DNA of 64,000 bases, from contig JAPVLO010000056.1 in the NCBI GenBank assembly GCA_027257055.1, positions 6,250,501-6,314,500 on the forward strand, in the 5' to 3' direction. This stretch comes from Cephalopachus bancanus (Eukaryota; Chordata; Mammalia; Primates; Tarsiidae). A program made the position numbers and the translations under genes. Below, piece by piece: positions 1-10,272 of this stretch. Under the pieces are notes generated by a model. That model saw only the letters and a list, made by a program, of their open reading frames with translations. It had not been told where the DNA came from and did not search any database. Position 1 is the stretch's first letter. Each line of letters opens with the position of its first letter.

Positions 1-1056
1 AATGCAAATCAAAACTACAATGAGATACCACCTAACACCAGCAAAGATGACTATTATTAATAAGTCAGAAAACAACAGGTGCTGATGCAGCTGCAGAGAA
101 AAGGGACTGCTTCTACACTGTTGGTGGGACTTTAAGCTAGTTCGACCTTTGTGGGATGCAGTGTGGCGATTTCTCAAAGAATTAAAAATTGAACTTCCGA
201 GCAATTCGGGAATCCCTCTGCTGGGAATATACCCAGAGGAACATAAACCGCTCAACAAAAAAGACACCTGCACAAGCATGTTTGCTGCAGCACTTTTCAC
301 CACAGCAAAAACTTGGAACCAATCCAGCCCATTGAAAGTGTCCTGGATAAACCGGGCTCGGTGGCTCAGGCTGTAATCCCGCGCCTTTGGGAGGCTGAGG
401 TGAGTGGATCGCCTGAGCCCGCGGGTTCGAGACCCACCAGGGCAACTTGGTGAGACCTCATCTCTACAATAAACCAAAAAATCAGCCGCGCGTGGTAGCA
501 CGCACCTGTAATTCCAGCAACTTGGATGGCTGAGGTAGAAGGTTAGCCAGAGCCCCAGCTGGTCGAGGCTGCAGTGGCCGGGAGCAGCCACCGCACTCCA
601 GTCTGGGCGACAGAGTGAGACTCCAACTCAAAAAAAATAAAAATAAAAATAAAAAAAGAAAGTGTCCTGGATAAAGAAAATGTGACACATATACACAATG
701 GAATATTATGAAGCCATAATGAAGAACAGAATCATGGCCTTCACAGCAACATGGATGCAGCTGGAAACCATCATACCAAGTGAGCTATCACTGAAACAAA
801 GAACTGAATACCGCATGTTTTCACTCATAGCAAGCCCTGATCACTGGTCACATGAGCACAAAGGTGGAATTGGCAGATGCTGGCCACTGGTAGGGGAGGG
901 AGGGAGAAGGAAAGGGGCACATGGCCACACCATCAGGGGAGAGAGGACCAGCTAGAAGCCCAAATTTCACCTGCATGCAACTTACTTATGTAGCAAATGC
1001 TTACTTGTACACACAACTCTAACATTTTTTAAAATAATAATTTTTTTAAAAAAAAC
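1..1056 (+). mobile_element. L1 LINE, 5'-truncated 3' end (ORF2 tail and 3'UTR)
   Basis: The sequence reads as the last part of L1 ORF2 in the sense direction: 'GGGAATATACCCAGAGGAA', then 'ACACAATGGAATATTATG', then 'ACAAAGAACTGAATACCGCATG'. A short GA-rich 3'UTR follows and ends in an A/T-rich tail near 1030-1056. It enters from the left edge of the window, so its 5' end is not seen. The copy is interrupted by an Alu at 352-657. The frame is broken and no functional protein is expected. It lies against an antisense older L1, which is probably its target. Confidence 0.85.
352..657 (+). mobile_element. Alu SINE, tarsier-like subfamily, nested in L1
   Basis: Dimeric 7SL-derived Alu. It starts 'CCGGGCTCGGTGGCTCAGG', has the middle 'AATAAACCAAAAAATCAGCC', ends 'GACTCCAACTCAAAA' and carries an A-rich tail with AAAAAT units. 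It is flanked by an exact 18-base target-site duplication, GAAAGTGTCCTGGATAAA, at 334-351 and 658-675. It therefore inserted into the L1 at 1-1056 and is younger than it. The T-arm-like hairpin typical of this subfamily has one change (CCCAC for CCCGC). Confidence 0.93.
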
Positions 1057-1290
1057 CTATGTGTAAGTTTTTTGTAGACATAAATTTTCAGCTCATTTGG
1101 ATAAATACCAAGGAGAAAATGACTGGATCCTATGATAAGAGCATGTTTCATTGTGTAAGCAACTGCCAAACTGTCCTCCAAAGTGGCTCTACCATTTTGC
1201 ACTGAATGAGAGTTCTTGTTGTTCCACATCCTTGCCAGTATTTGGTGTTGCCAGTATTTTGGATGTGGGCCATTGCCAAAGGTACGTTGT
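1057..1290 (-). mobile_element. old L1 (L1M-type) ORF2 fragment, antisense
   Basis: The plus strand reads as the reverse complement of the L1 ORF2 3' region: 'AAACTGTCCTCCAAAGTGG', 'GAGAGTTCTTGTTG' and 'CCACATCCTTGCCAGTATTTGG'. It is strongly diverged, which suits an ancient L1M copy. No open frame is retained. Confidence 0.7.
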
Positions 1291-1500
1291 CAACAAATAT
1301 TTTTCAATAAATTAATTGTTAAATCATAAATCAAGATGAAATAAAATTCTAAATCATTAAGAAAGTATCGTTACAATACCTGTTATTTATAGTATCACTT
1401 TGAAACACTGGAAGTAAAGGGAGACCACACATAGTCAAGCCTAGCCTATCACTTTCATATTACTCTCTACCATGCTGCTGGGAAAACTGTTCTGCCTGCT

Positions 1501-1617
1501 CCAAGAGTCAATATGAAGAGGAAGGGGAGTAGGGGAGGGTTGAGGAGAGGAGAGGGAAAGGAAGGAGAGGAAGAAAAAGAGAGGAGAGGAGAGGAGAGGA
1601 GAGGAGAGGAGAGGAGT
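1501..1617. repeat. GA-rich low-complexity tract with (GGAGA)n
   Basis: Polypurine tract grading from irregular AGGGGAGG units into a regular GGAGA pentanucleotide array at about 1576-1616. The flanks, about 1291-1500 and 1618-1860, are AT-rich with no feature I can name. Confidence 0.9.
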
Positions 1618-2530
1618 ACCATAGGAATGTACTTTGAATGCTCAGTCTGAGAGCCCTCTCATTGCTACATTTTATTCTTCTCTAGCCTCTGTGTTCTACA
1701 TCCTCAATTTAAGATCCAAATACACCCATATCTCTTGTATTATTATAATTAATGGCTATAGACTCTGTCACCATTATTAGAACGAAAAACAATAGCTCCC
1801 TATTAATATTTCAGAGATCAAAACACAACAAATCAATAACAATTTATACTGATAATCATATAAATAGAACGATGTCAAATTTGAAATAAACAAATTCATG
1901 AGGAATTTGTTATAAGTGGATTTCAATTGGGGCAAAAATGGATCAGTGAATAAACAATTAATGTTGAGTGATGCAATTGGTGGGAGGAATGGATCTCTAC
2001 CTCATACCTTACACCAAAATGAATTGTGGAAGTACCAAAACTATTAATAACTTTAAAGGAAACTATAAAACAACTAGAAGAAAATAATGAAATTTATTTA
2101 AACAATCCAGGAGTAGGGAGGGGCTTTCAAAGAATAACACAAAACCCTGAAACTTTAAATAAACTCATGTTTGGCACATAAAAATAAAGGATTTTAGCCA
2201 TTTATAAATGGCTTAAATAGTCAGAAGACAATTGAGATATTTGGAAAATATATTTGCAACTCATATCACATCAAAGGGATAATATTCCTCATATATAAAT
2301 GGTGCTCAGAGACCAATAGAAGAAAATATCACTGACCCATTTGTAAACAGTTAAATCATATGTAATTTATAGAAAAATATAAATAGGTATATAAAATAAG
2401 AAATGATGTTCAATTCGCTCAAAATGAAAAAAACATACTGAGACACCACTTTTCTCTTTAAAATTAGCAATGATCCAAAGTGTGAAAACACTCAGATGGT
2501 AAAGTGTGGGAGACAAGCACCCATGTATAT

Positions 2531-3070
2531 ATATTTTTTACTTTTTATTTTAAAGATATGGGGTGTAATTCAGGATTAGGTATACAAGTGGGCATCTTGC
2601 AGGTAAAGTTTGGGGCTTTTTTTGGTCCCCACTTTGCCAGGTTTGAGATCAGGCAACCTTATTGATATTCTGTCCTCAACCCCCACCCACATCCTGGCAG
2701 TATCCCGCTACTGCCAATCCCTTTCTTATAATATTATGGCAAACATTCAAGGTCTGCTTATGAGTGAGAACATGTGGTACTCTGTTCTTTGTTTTTGTGA
2801 TAGATCACTGAGTCTAAATCTATCCAAGTTACTGCAAAGTTCATATGTTTGTCCTTCTTTATGGCTGTGTAATATTCCATCATATATATGTACCACTTTT
2901 TTTAATCCGGTCAAATTACTGGGCATATACCCAGAAGAATTCAAAGCACTCTATGAAAAATATACCTACACACTCATGTTTATGGCAGCATTATTCACAG
3001 TAGCAAAAACATGGAACCAGTCATGCTGCCCATCAAAAGAGGACTGGATTTTAAAAATGTGGTACATATG
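2531..3070 (-). mobile_element. young L1 3' end with 5' inversion (twin priming)
   Basis: From about 2531 to 2910 the plus strand is antisense L1 3'UTR and ORF2 end: 'CCCCACTTTGCCAGGTTTGAGATCAGG', then 'GTTCTTTGTTTTTGTGATAGATCACTGAG'. At about 2911 the orientation flips and the next upstream part of ORF2 is read in sense ('TACTGGGCATATACCCAGAAG' to 'GACTGGATTTTAAAAATGTGG'). This is the classic 5'-inverted L1 structure. A flanking duplication CATGTATAT lies at 2522-2530 and 3071-3079. It belongs to the 3'UTR type that contains the 'AAACCAGGCAAAGTGGGGACC' segment. Confidence 0.85.
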
Positions 3071-3313
3071 CATGTATATTGTTGATTGTGCATTGCTACA
3101 TGTGCTACAGGAGAACAAATGGAAACAAAATCATACCAATACATAACCTTTGATCTAGCAATTTCACTCCCTTGCATCCAATCAACAGATATCCTTGGAC
3201 ATGTGCTTGTGCTTGTTTTATTGAAGGCTCCATCTACATTAGGAGGGACTGATGAAATAAAACATGATGCATTCTTACAATGGAATATCATGTAATCATT
3301 AAAGAGGATGACA

Positions 3314-3585
3314 GGCCAGCACAGTGGCTCAAGCCTGTAATCCCAGAACTTTGGGAGACCGTGGCGAGGGGATAGCCTGAGCACACAGGTTCAAGACCAA
3401 CTTGGCGAGACCTTGTCTCTACAATAAATAAAAAATGAGCCAGGCATGGTAGCACACACCTATGGTTCCAGCTACTTAGAAGCCTGAGGCGGAAGAATTG
3501 CCAGAGCCCAGTAGGCCAATGCTGGGATGACCATGAGCATGCCACTGCTCTCCAGCCTGGGTGACAGAGTGAGACTCAAAAAAAA
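3314..3585 (+). mobile_element. Alu SINE, older type
   Basis: Dimeric Alu starting 'GGCCAGCACAGTGGCTCAAGCC' with a short A tail. A 13-base target-site duplication AAAGAGGATGACA lies at 3301-3313 and 3586-3598. It lacks the GC-rich T-arm-like motif of the young subfamily (reads 'CACACAGGTTCAAGACCAAC'). Confidence 0.92.
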
Positions 3586-3896
3586 AAAGAGGATGACAAA
3601 GTTTCTTGTGTCCTTTATCTCTGTGAGATACAATCATCAAGATCTAATTGTCTATTTAAAAGGTACGCAATTTCAATTGAAACAAAACACAATAACATGT
3701 ACTATATGCCTCAATTTATATGGCATTCAAGACCAGGATAAACTAAAAGATGCTGAGAAAGGTGAGAAAGGCAAAATTAACTCTGAAGAGAATAAGAGAT
3801 ACGAGGGAGACATTAGGGTGCTGAAAATATACAAAAGGTGCTAAAAAATGTATACATTGCAAGAAAGGAAAAATTGTATTCAAATTGTAATGCTCA

Positions 3897-4177
3897 GCTG
3901 GGCTCGGTGCCTCAGCCTGTAATCCCGTGCCTTTGGGAGGCTGAGGTGAGTGGATTGCCTGAGCCCGCGGGTTCAAGACCCGCCTGGATAACTTAGCGAG
4001 CCCTCATCTCTACAATAAATAAAAAATGAGCCGGGCATGGTAGCGCACACCTGTAGTTCCAGCTACTTGGAAGACTGAGGTGGAAGGATCGCCGGAGCCC
4101 AGCAGGTTGAGGCTGCGGTGGCAGGGAGCAACCACTGCACTCGTCTGGGTGACAGAGACTCCAACTCAAAAAAAAAA
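3897..4177 (+). mobile_element. Alu SINE, young tarsier-like subfamily
   Basis: Full dimer with 'GCTGGGCTCGGTGCCTCAGC' at the start and 'GACTCCAACTCAAAA' at the end. The 15-base target-site duplication AAATTGTAATGCTCA at 3882-3896 and 4178-4192 is exact. The left arm carries a perfect 5-base stem and 7-base loop, GCGGG-TTCAAGA-CCCGC, at 3967-3983, overlapping the RNA polymerase III B box. Confidence 0.95.
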
Positions 4178-4740
4178 AAATTGTAATGCTCAATAAATAC
4201 CAATAACAAAAGATGAATATAAGTCATGTTTGACTTCTGCAATTACAAGAGATGCTCAAAGTCTTTACTGTCAGCATCCAGACATTTCTGACGACAGCGA
4301 ACATCTCTTAACACCTCTTAAAATGTGTACTCATTTTTTGGCACCCTCTGTATATATCTTGATCTGGATGGTGATTGCATGGGTACAAACTTAAGTAAAA
4401 ATGTATTTCATCATATACACAATTTTATGGTTTACTATATATACCCTCTTATTTATAAAATAAATATGCAAGCAAAATGCAGAACAGCATGTATAATATT
4501 TCATACTTTGTGCTAAAAGAGAAAAACATGTATGTACACATGCGCAGAATATCTCAAGGCTACACAAGAAGCTGATAACAATGGCTGCATCAACAGAGGG
4601 TTTCTGGGTGACTAGGGGCAGGGGTAAAAGGGAAATTCTTCACCGTATACCTTTTTCTACTTTTGTATTTTAAAACATGTGAATAGATTACCTTATCGAA
4701 ACATACAATGAATTAAAATGATGCCACTTAGAATTGTCCA

Positions 4741-5194
4741 AGACCTCTGGTGCTTACTCTTACCTGCTACAAATGCTAGCCTCAGGAGAAACCAGGTATA
4801 ACGTTAGCTCATTGCTAACATAGTCTCTCATGCCACAAGGTGTCACTATTGAAGACTGGGCCTGTGAAATATGTCAGACTCTGGTCCACCAACAGCCTTT
4901 TGCCACCTTCACAGGCAGGAGTCATCACAATCACTTAGATACTTAGGTGGACAAAGGTAATGTACCCAATGCCCTGTGTTACTTATTCATTTTTAAATGT
5001 TTACAAGTTTCTCTTCTGTGTATTCTAAGCAAAGAAAACAGAAAGGCTTATATTTCTAATTGGGGAAACAAGAAAATGAATATCTATGTGTCTATATAAT
5101 ATGTTAGATGAAGATACTCACAAGAAAGAAAAGCAAGACAAAGTACAAAGATAAAGTAAGAGACAGGGAAGTGGAGGTAGTGAGAGAAGGAGAG
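4741..5194. other. unassigned intergenic sequence
   Basis: I see no gene, clear repeat or long open frame here. It is AT-rich with scattered short repeats. It could be unique sequence or a repeat too old to recognise by eye. Confidence 0.5.
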
Positions 5195-5434
5195 TTCTAA
5201 CTATTCTAGGGGGGTGGCTTATGGAAGAAGGCCTTGCTGGTGAGGTGCTATTTGAGATCTGAGTGTGACCAAAAGACAAGCATTATGAGTATCTGAGGGT
5301 AGAAAAGCTGAGGCAAAGGGAACAGCAGATGCAAAAGCCCTGAGGTCAGAATTTCCATGACTGAGAAACAACAAGGAGGCCAGTGTGGGTGGAGCAGAGA
5401 CAACCAAGTAAAGAATGATAGAAATAAGGAGTGA

Positions 5435-5805
5435 TGACTGAACGGGATTCCATAGTGTATATGTACCACATTTTCATTAACAACTGATCAGTTGATGGGC
5501 ATTTAGGTTGATTCCACATCTTTGCAATTGTGAATTGTGCTGTGGTGAACATGCGAGCACAGTATCTTTTTTTTAATATACTAACCTCTGTTCCTTTGGG
5601 TAGATACCTAGTAGTGACTGCTGGATCAAATAGTAGATCTACTCTTAGTTCTTTGAGAAATCCCCATACCAATTTCCATAAAGTGGTGGGTACACTTCAT
5701 GCACAGATTTCTTCACCACTATACAATGCAGCCACGTACCCTAAAACTATGTGTACCCTCTAAAGCTACTGAAATAAAATAATAAATTTAAAAATAAAAC
5801 AAAAT
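5435..5805 (+). mobile_element. L1 3' end with 5' inversion
   Basis: From 5435 to about 5687 the plus strand is antisense ORF2 ('GATGGGCATTTAGGTTGATTCC', 'TTTGGGTAGATACC', 'AGTTCTTTGAGAAATCCCC'). It then flips to sense L1 3'UTR ('CAATGCAGCCACGTACCC', 'AAAACTATGTGTACCC') and ends in an A-rich tail. The flanking duplication is AAATAAGGAGTGA at 5422-5434 and AAATAAGGAATGA at 5806-5818, one mismatch in 13. This is an L1P/L1PB-like copy, older than the tarsier-type L1s. Confidence 0.8.
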
Positions 5806-5874
5806 AAATAAGGAATGAAAGGTAAACAGAGCCAAAATCACAATACGCTTTGGAGGCCATGAAAAGACTGAGAC

Positions 5875-6151
5875 AGCCGGGTTCGGTGGCTCAGCCTGTA
5901 ATCCCGTGCCTTTGGGAAGCTGAGGTGAGTGGATTGCCTGAGCCCGCGGGTCCAAGACCTGCCTGGGCAACTTGGTGAGACCTCATCTCCACAATAAATC
6001 AAAAAATCAGCCAGGCGTGGTAGCGCGCGCCTGTATTTCCAGCTGCTTGGAAGGCTGAGGTGGAAGGATTGCCGGAGCCCAGCAGGTCGAGGCTGCGGTT
6101 GCCCTCCAGTCTGGGTGACAGTGAGACTCCAACTCAAAAAAAAAAAGAAAA
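5875..6151 (+). mobile_element. Alu SINE, young subfamily, with right-arm deletion
   Basis: Starts 'AGCCGGGTTCGGTGGCTCAG' and ends 'GACTCCAACTCAAAA'. The target-site duplication is GAAAAGACTGAGAC at 5861-5874 and GAAAAGATTGAGAC at 6152-6165, one mismatch. About 25 bases normally found before 'CTCCAGTCTGGG' in the right arm are missing. Confidence 0.92.
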
Positions 6152-6245
6152 GAAAAGATTGAGACTTGTACTCTGGGCAAGACAGAAAACCAGTGGAAGG
6201 TTTCAGCTGAAAAAAAATCAAGAGTTTTTTTTTTGGCCTATTACA

Positions 6246-6914
6246 TGGAGATCTCAGTTGGGTACAAAGGTCTAAGCTTTAGGAAAGTGATACAGGCTGG
6301 AGACATAAATCTGAAAGTCATCAGAATTTTCTTTCCACCAAATTATTTTGGGGACTTACTGAGTTCTTTGGAGCTCTTTCTTACCATCACTTCTTGATCA
6401 GGTCCAGTCCACTTTGCCAGATTTTCTAACTTCACACCATAAGAAGTGGATGTTTTAATGTCTATTCCTAAATCTCAGAAGGCAAACTGGTCTAACTCCA
6501 CCTAAACACTCTACATGTCAAATAACTTAAGGGATCACAGCTTTTACTAAGTCACAGGCATGTACCCAATGCACACAAATTCAATGATACTCTTCTTCTG
6601 GGATCATAGATGCAAACTCGCCTTAATTGCTGCATGTCCTTAACCAGGAGGGGTCTCTTAAGTAAATCTTCTCTGAACTAAAAATGGCTGCTTCATCTAC
6701 CAAAACAGCTATACAGATGGCTTAATGTCACTGAAAGTTTTTGTCTATGCCTTACTATGATACCCATGAGGTTTCTAAGACCTTTCACCACATTTTGTAA
6801 ATTTCTTGAAGATTTTTCCATCGTTATCTATTCCTACCTCTATAACATCTAGATTATCCAGTTGTTTCCCTTCAATAATGTATGCCTTTCAGGAACTGAA
6901 ATCGAAGCATAGCC
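6246..6914. other. unassigned intergenic sequence
   Basis: No gene or clear repeat recognised. Mixed AT-rich sequence with stops in all frames. Confidence 0.5.
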
Positions 6915-6995
6915 TTCCCACTTATCAGCTGAATGACCATGAGAAAGTCACTTCATTTCTGTAAGCCTCAGTTTTCTTACTTAATAATTCACCTC
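6915..6995 (+). mobile_element. MIR SINE fragment
   Basis: 'GCTGAATGACCATGAGAAAGTCACTTCATTTCTGTAAGCCTCAGTTTTC' (read in pieces) follows the MIR core 'TGACCTTGGGCAAGTCACTTAACCTCTCTGAGCCTCAG'. Ancient tRNA-derived SINE. Confidence 0.75.
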
Positions 6996-7261
6996 TATCT
7001 TTAAGAATATAATGACATAGCTTTATTTCTATCTTTCTATGGTGTTTTACTTAAATCGATGATGATGACGAAGATGATACTTACTTTGTGGTACTCTGGA
7101 GAATTAGATGCTTTTTATGTTCTTTGTAAGGCAAGAAGGAAAAGTTGGCAAGTGAAGATGGGAAAATGTGAAAGGAACACAGTAGCACACACATAGTAGA
7201 AAGAACATATGAATTATTATTGTGATATTTGTTGTTATTAACCTGAATTGTGTATTAATTA

Positions 7262-7390
7262 ACTAGTGTGACCTTGGGAAAACACTTAACCTCTCTGAGA
7301 CTCTGATTGCTCACCTGTTAAATATAGACAGTGATAATACTGTTCATGAGAATGCTACAAGGACTATTCAAATGTTGAGAGGATGAGAGC
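7262..7390 (+). mobile_element. MIR SINE fragment
   Basis: Good match to the MIR core: 'GTGTGACCTTGGGAAAACAC', 'TTAACCTCTCTGAGACTCTG', then 'GTGATAATACTG' and 'CTACAAGGACTATTCAAATG'. The sequence before it includes a short GATGATGATGACGA run near 7060. Confidence 0.85.
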
Positions 7391-7954
7391 TCAGTACTAT
7401 ACTACGTCTGATACCTTGATACTACACAAAACACTTAGTAAACTGAGATTACAATTATCCATATCATCAATAGGAAGAAGTTTGGCTAGAGCAAGGCACA
7501 TGCAGAATCCAGAGAGGAAATGAGTATCAGGTTAGGGAAAACCAAGAATTCAGGTTCAGAGGACAAGGAAGTTTCCAGTTTTCAGAAGTTAAGCAAAGGA
7601 AGGTATATATAATAGAGATCAGACTTGAAATAGAGTATTTTGTCCAAGTCAAACCAGAAACAAGCATGCGTTGAGTATATCTGTACCAGAAAGGAGACAG
7701 AACAGAGTGATCAAGGGGCTGATTTTGTAGAAAGACCAATTAATTTTTAATTTGGACTCAGGAGCATGTCAGCTCTGTAACCTCAGTTCCCCAAACCTCA
7801 GTTACTCTTCCATAAAGGGAAAGATAAAAGTGATAAGATTTGATCACCAAAGTCCCATCCTAGACCCCCAAGTCTGCTCATTGAGACATCAAGAGAGGTG
7901 TCATGAGTGTCAGGCTGCTGTGGAGAGAGGTATTCAGGTCAAGGAGACAGACCA
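7391..7954. other. unassigned intergenic sequence
   Basis: No recognised gene or repeat. Short open frames on either strand show no domain and no splice context that I can support. Confidence 0.5.
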
Positions 7955-8115
7955 TCTTGAATTCTAGCTTAGATATGTGTTATGCAATTTTGAACAAGTT
8001 TCTTAATCTTTCTAAGCCTGAATTTTCTATAAATTGGGGATAATAATAATTTATAAATAAGATAAGGTAAGGAAAACATAAAAATGACAGGCACATAGTA
8101 TATGCTTTAAAAATT
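7955..8115 (+). mobile_element. MIR SINE
   Basis: 'TTTTGAACAAGTTTCTTAATC', 'AGCCTGAATTTTCTATAAA', 'TGGGGATAATAATAAT' and 'GACAGGCACATAGTATATGC' follow MIR order from the core to the 3' part. Confidence 0.85.
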
Positions 8116-9079
8116 GTGGTCACTTCTGCTTATAGTTGCTCATTCCAGGCACTATGCTACATGTTGGGAATATAACAGAGGACAAGAATACATGTATATC
8201 ATCTTTCAGATATTTGAAGACAAGTGCCTGGTCCATATCCACTCTGGGTTTTTCTTCAGTTCCTTAGCTATTTCCCATAATAAGATTTTCCAGCATGACC
8301 CTCTCTTCCCTACCTGTTGCTAAATGAGCTATGTTTTATCAATATCCCTTGAAATATGGCACCCAGAATGGAAACAACAATGTCCACCCATATCATATGA
8401 TAAGAATTTGGCTTTGATCTTAACACTATACTTCAGTTTCCCTAGCCAACATGTCTATTAGTTTCTTTATTCCTGCAACAGTCATAAAGGAAACCAAAAT
8501 GGAGGTGTTGAACCCACTGGTATACTACATAGCCTGGAAAAGTATTCAGATATTTTAAACAAGCTTAAAAATAAATAAGCAAACGTTTTTTATGAGGAGT
8601 CAGAGTAGAATCATGGAACAGAAAGAATCTGCTATACGTCTTTAATTCTGTAGGCTATCAGAATCACTCTAAATTAGTACCACTGAGAAGATGGATGTTT
8701 CCACTTGGGGGGGGACATTAAAATGACTAAGAATAGAAATACTTAACCAAGAAGAAATAAGCTTCAAGTATATTTTAAAGGCAAACTTCATAGCAAAGTT
8801 GAGAAGGTCTTTTATTAATGTGAAGTATCTTTTTTGAAGCTCATAAATCTACCAGAGGAATGGAGTAGAATGAGAACAGATTAATACCCTCCAACTAAGG
8901 CAGCGTCTTCTACCAGCACCTGCAAATAACTCAGTGGATCATCAAAAGCAACTCTAAGACAATCAACAGGTAGTAGCCGCAACCTCAGAACTTAGACAAT
9001 CCCCTTATTAAATTAGAATAGAGTCTCAAAATATTGATTATATTCTCTGAACATTCACAAGGACTGTTTTCTGCTCTTT
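8116..9079. other. mostly unassigned intergenic sequence
   Basis: The first 90 bases ('TTCCAGGCACTATGCTACATG') resemble an old L2-like fragment. The rest shows no gene or clear repeat. A G-run of nine occurs near 8706. Confidence 0.45.
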
Positions 9080-9480
9080 GATTTATTTGCCTAGGTCTGA
9101 GTGTCAGAGGCCTAAGAAGTCACAGCTGGATTACAGAGATGAGCTTAGCATGAAAGTCACATTTTGTTTTATAAAAGAAGCTCCAACATTAGGGTTTGAA
9201 TGACTCCGCACCTCTTTAATCAAATGAGGACTGCTCAGTCCAGGGCTTTGTAAGTGAGCTAATTAGTAATGTGCCAGAGACTTACCTGGTTAATCAAATG
9301 ATTAATCACTTGGTAGATTTCATTCCTCTTGTTTCCTGGCTGTCTTTGGCTCTTGTATTTGGTGTTTTTGTAATTTTTTTGTGAATTAGCATTTTAATAG
9401 CTGGCAGTCACCATTCAGGGTAAAAGAAAAAATTGCATTGTCCCATTTTAACCATTTTTTTGTACAAGTACAAATGAGAT
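9080..9480. promoter_or_regulatory. candidate conserved non-coding element
   Basis: This non-repetitive block has several homeodomain-type AT motifs: 'GAGCTAATTAGTAATG' near 9256 and 'GGTTAATCAAATGATTAATCAC' (read in pieces) near 9290. It also has palindromic AATCAAATGATTA. It lacks stops-free coding potential and repeat similarity, a texture typical of deeply conserved enhancers in gene deserts. This is inference from appearance only. Cross-species alignment is needed to decide. Confidence 0.3.
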
Positions 9481-9665
9481 GAGGATGGCTTGACCAGTAA
9501 ATGTTAAGCCATTTCTGAGAAAGTAAAGTGTCTGAGTAGAAGGAATTTAAATTTCTATGGAAGGTTTGAGCTTTTTTTTATACATGCAATCCTGGTTGGA
9601 AAAAATATTTCTGAAAATCACATGGCTGCAAATCAGCTGACTAGATTTTCATTTTATTTCATTCC

Positions 9666-9667
9666 TT

Positions 9668-9698
<31 letters not shown>

Positions 9699-9703
9699 TT
9701 TTT
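9666..9703. repeat. (TTTA)n microsatellite
   Basis: About nine TTTA/TTAT units, followed by 'TTTCCTTTCC' and a few more imperfect units to about 9722. Confidence 0.95.
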
Positions 9704-9841
9704 CCTTTCCTTTTATTTATTTAATTATATTGTTATTTACAGTAACTTTTTAAAAGGAATAGAAGGTTGGCCATTTTGGCAAACTCTAACATGGGGAATA
9801 AACATGCATATTTCATGGTTTTGTTAAGCAAATGCATAAAG

Positions 9842-10272
9842 TGCTATAGGCTGGGTGTTTGCCCCTTCATCTTCATATTGAAACTCAGTCCCCAGTGTGG
9901 CAGTGCTGGAAGGTGGGGACTAATGAGAGAGGTTTGGGTCACAGAGGAGGATCCCTCATGAATAGTTTGGTGCCATTCTCACAGTAGTGAGTTCACGCTC
10001 CTTTAGTTCCCATGAGAACTGGCTGTTAATAAGAATCAAGCACCTCCCTCCCCTCTCTCTTGCTTCCTCTCTCACCATGTGATCTCTGCACATACTGGTT
10101 CCTCTTCACTTTCTGTTATGAGTAGAAGCAGCCTGAGGCCCAAACCAGAGGCCAAGTCAATGCCAGTACCATGCTTCATGTATAGCCTGCAGAACCACAA
10201 GCCAAACAAATCTCCTTTTTCAAAAATAAATTACCTCAGGTATTCCTTTATAGCAACAGGAATGGACTAAGA
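9842..10272 (+). mobile_element. MaLR solo LTR (MSTB-like)
   Basis: Closely follows the MSTB-type MaLR LTR. It has 'TGCTATAGGCTGGGTGTTTG' at the start, 'CCCCAGTGTGGCAGTGCTGG', 'CTCTTGCTTCCTCTCTCACC', 'AGCAGCCTGAGGCC' and 'AGCCTGCAGAACCACAAGCC'. A polyadenylation-like AAATAAA follows and the end is 'TTCCTTTATAGCAACAGG'. No internal retroviral sequence is attached, so it is a solo LTR from a non-autonomous ERVL-MaLR family. A clean target duplication was not found. Confidence 0.88.

Larger units (their letters stand above)
1860..4740 (+). mobile_element. ancient L1 (L1M-type), sense, split by younger insertions
   Basis: Diverged L1 ORF2-end sequence ('GTGCAACTC'-like, 'CCTCATACCTTACACCAAAATGAA', 'GTTCAATTCGCTCAAAAT') runs to about 2521. 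It resumes after the inverted L1 at 2531-3070 and continues through 'GATCTAGCAATTTCACTCCCTTG' and 'CTTACAATGGAATATCATG'. The 3'UTR-like tail carries 'AGAAGCTGATAACAATGGC' and 'TTCTACTTTTGTATTTT'. Two Alus (3314-3585 and 3897-4177) also split it. All frames are broken. The 5' boundary is approximate, and the join between parts is inferred from order and orientation. Confidence 0.6.
5195..6245 (-). mobile_element. L2 LINE, antisense, split by L1 and Alu
   Basis: Antisense L2 3'-region text is recognisable: 'GAGGCAAAGGGAACAGCAGATGCAAA', 'GCCCTGAGGTCAGAA', 'AAGGAGGCCAGTGTGGGTGGAGCA', and after the insertions 'TTTGGAGGCCATGAAAAGA' and 'AAACCAGTGGAAGG'. The order of these parts matches one L2 copy interrupted by the L1 at 5435-5805 and the Alu at 5875-6151. 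L2 is an ancient mammalian family, so both insertions are younger. Confidence 0.75.

Noticed and set aside
2610..3146. 178-codon plus-strand open frame
   Set aside because: It crosses the inversion junction of an L1, so its first half is antisense L1 and its second half sense ORF2. Not a gene.
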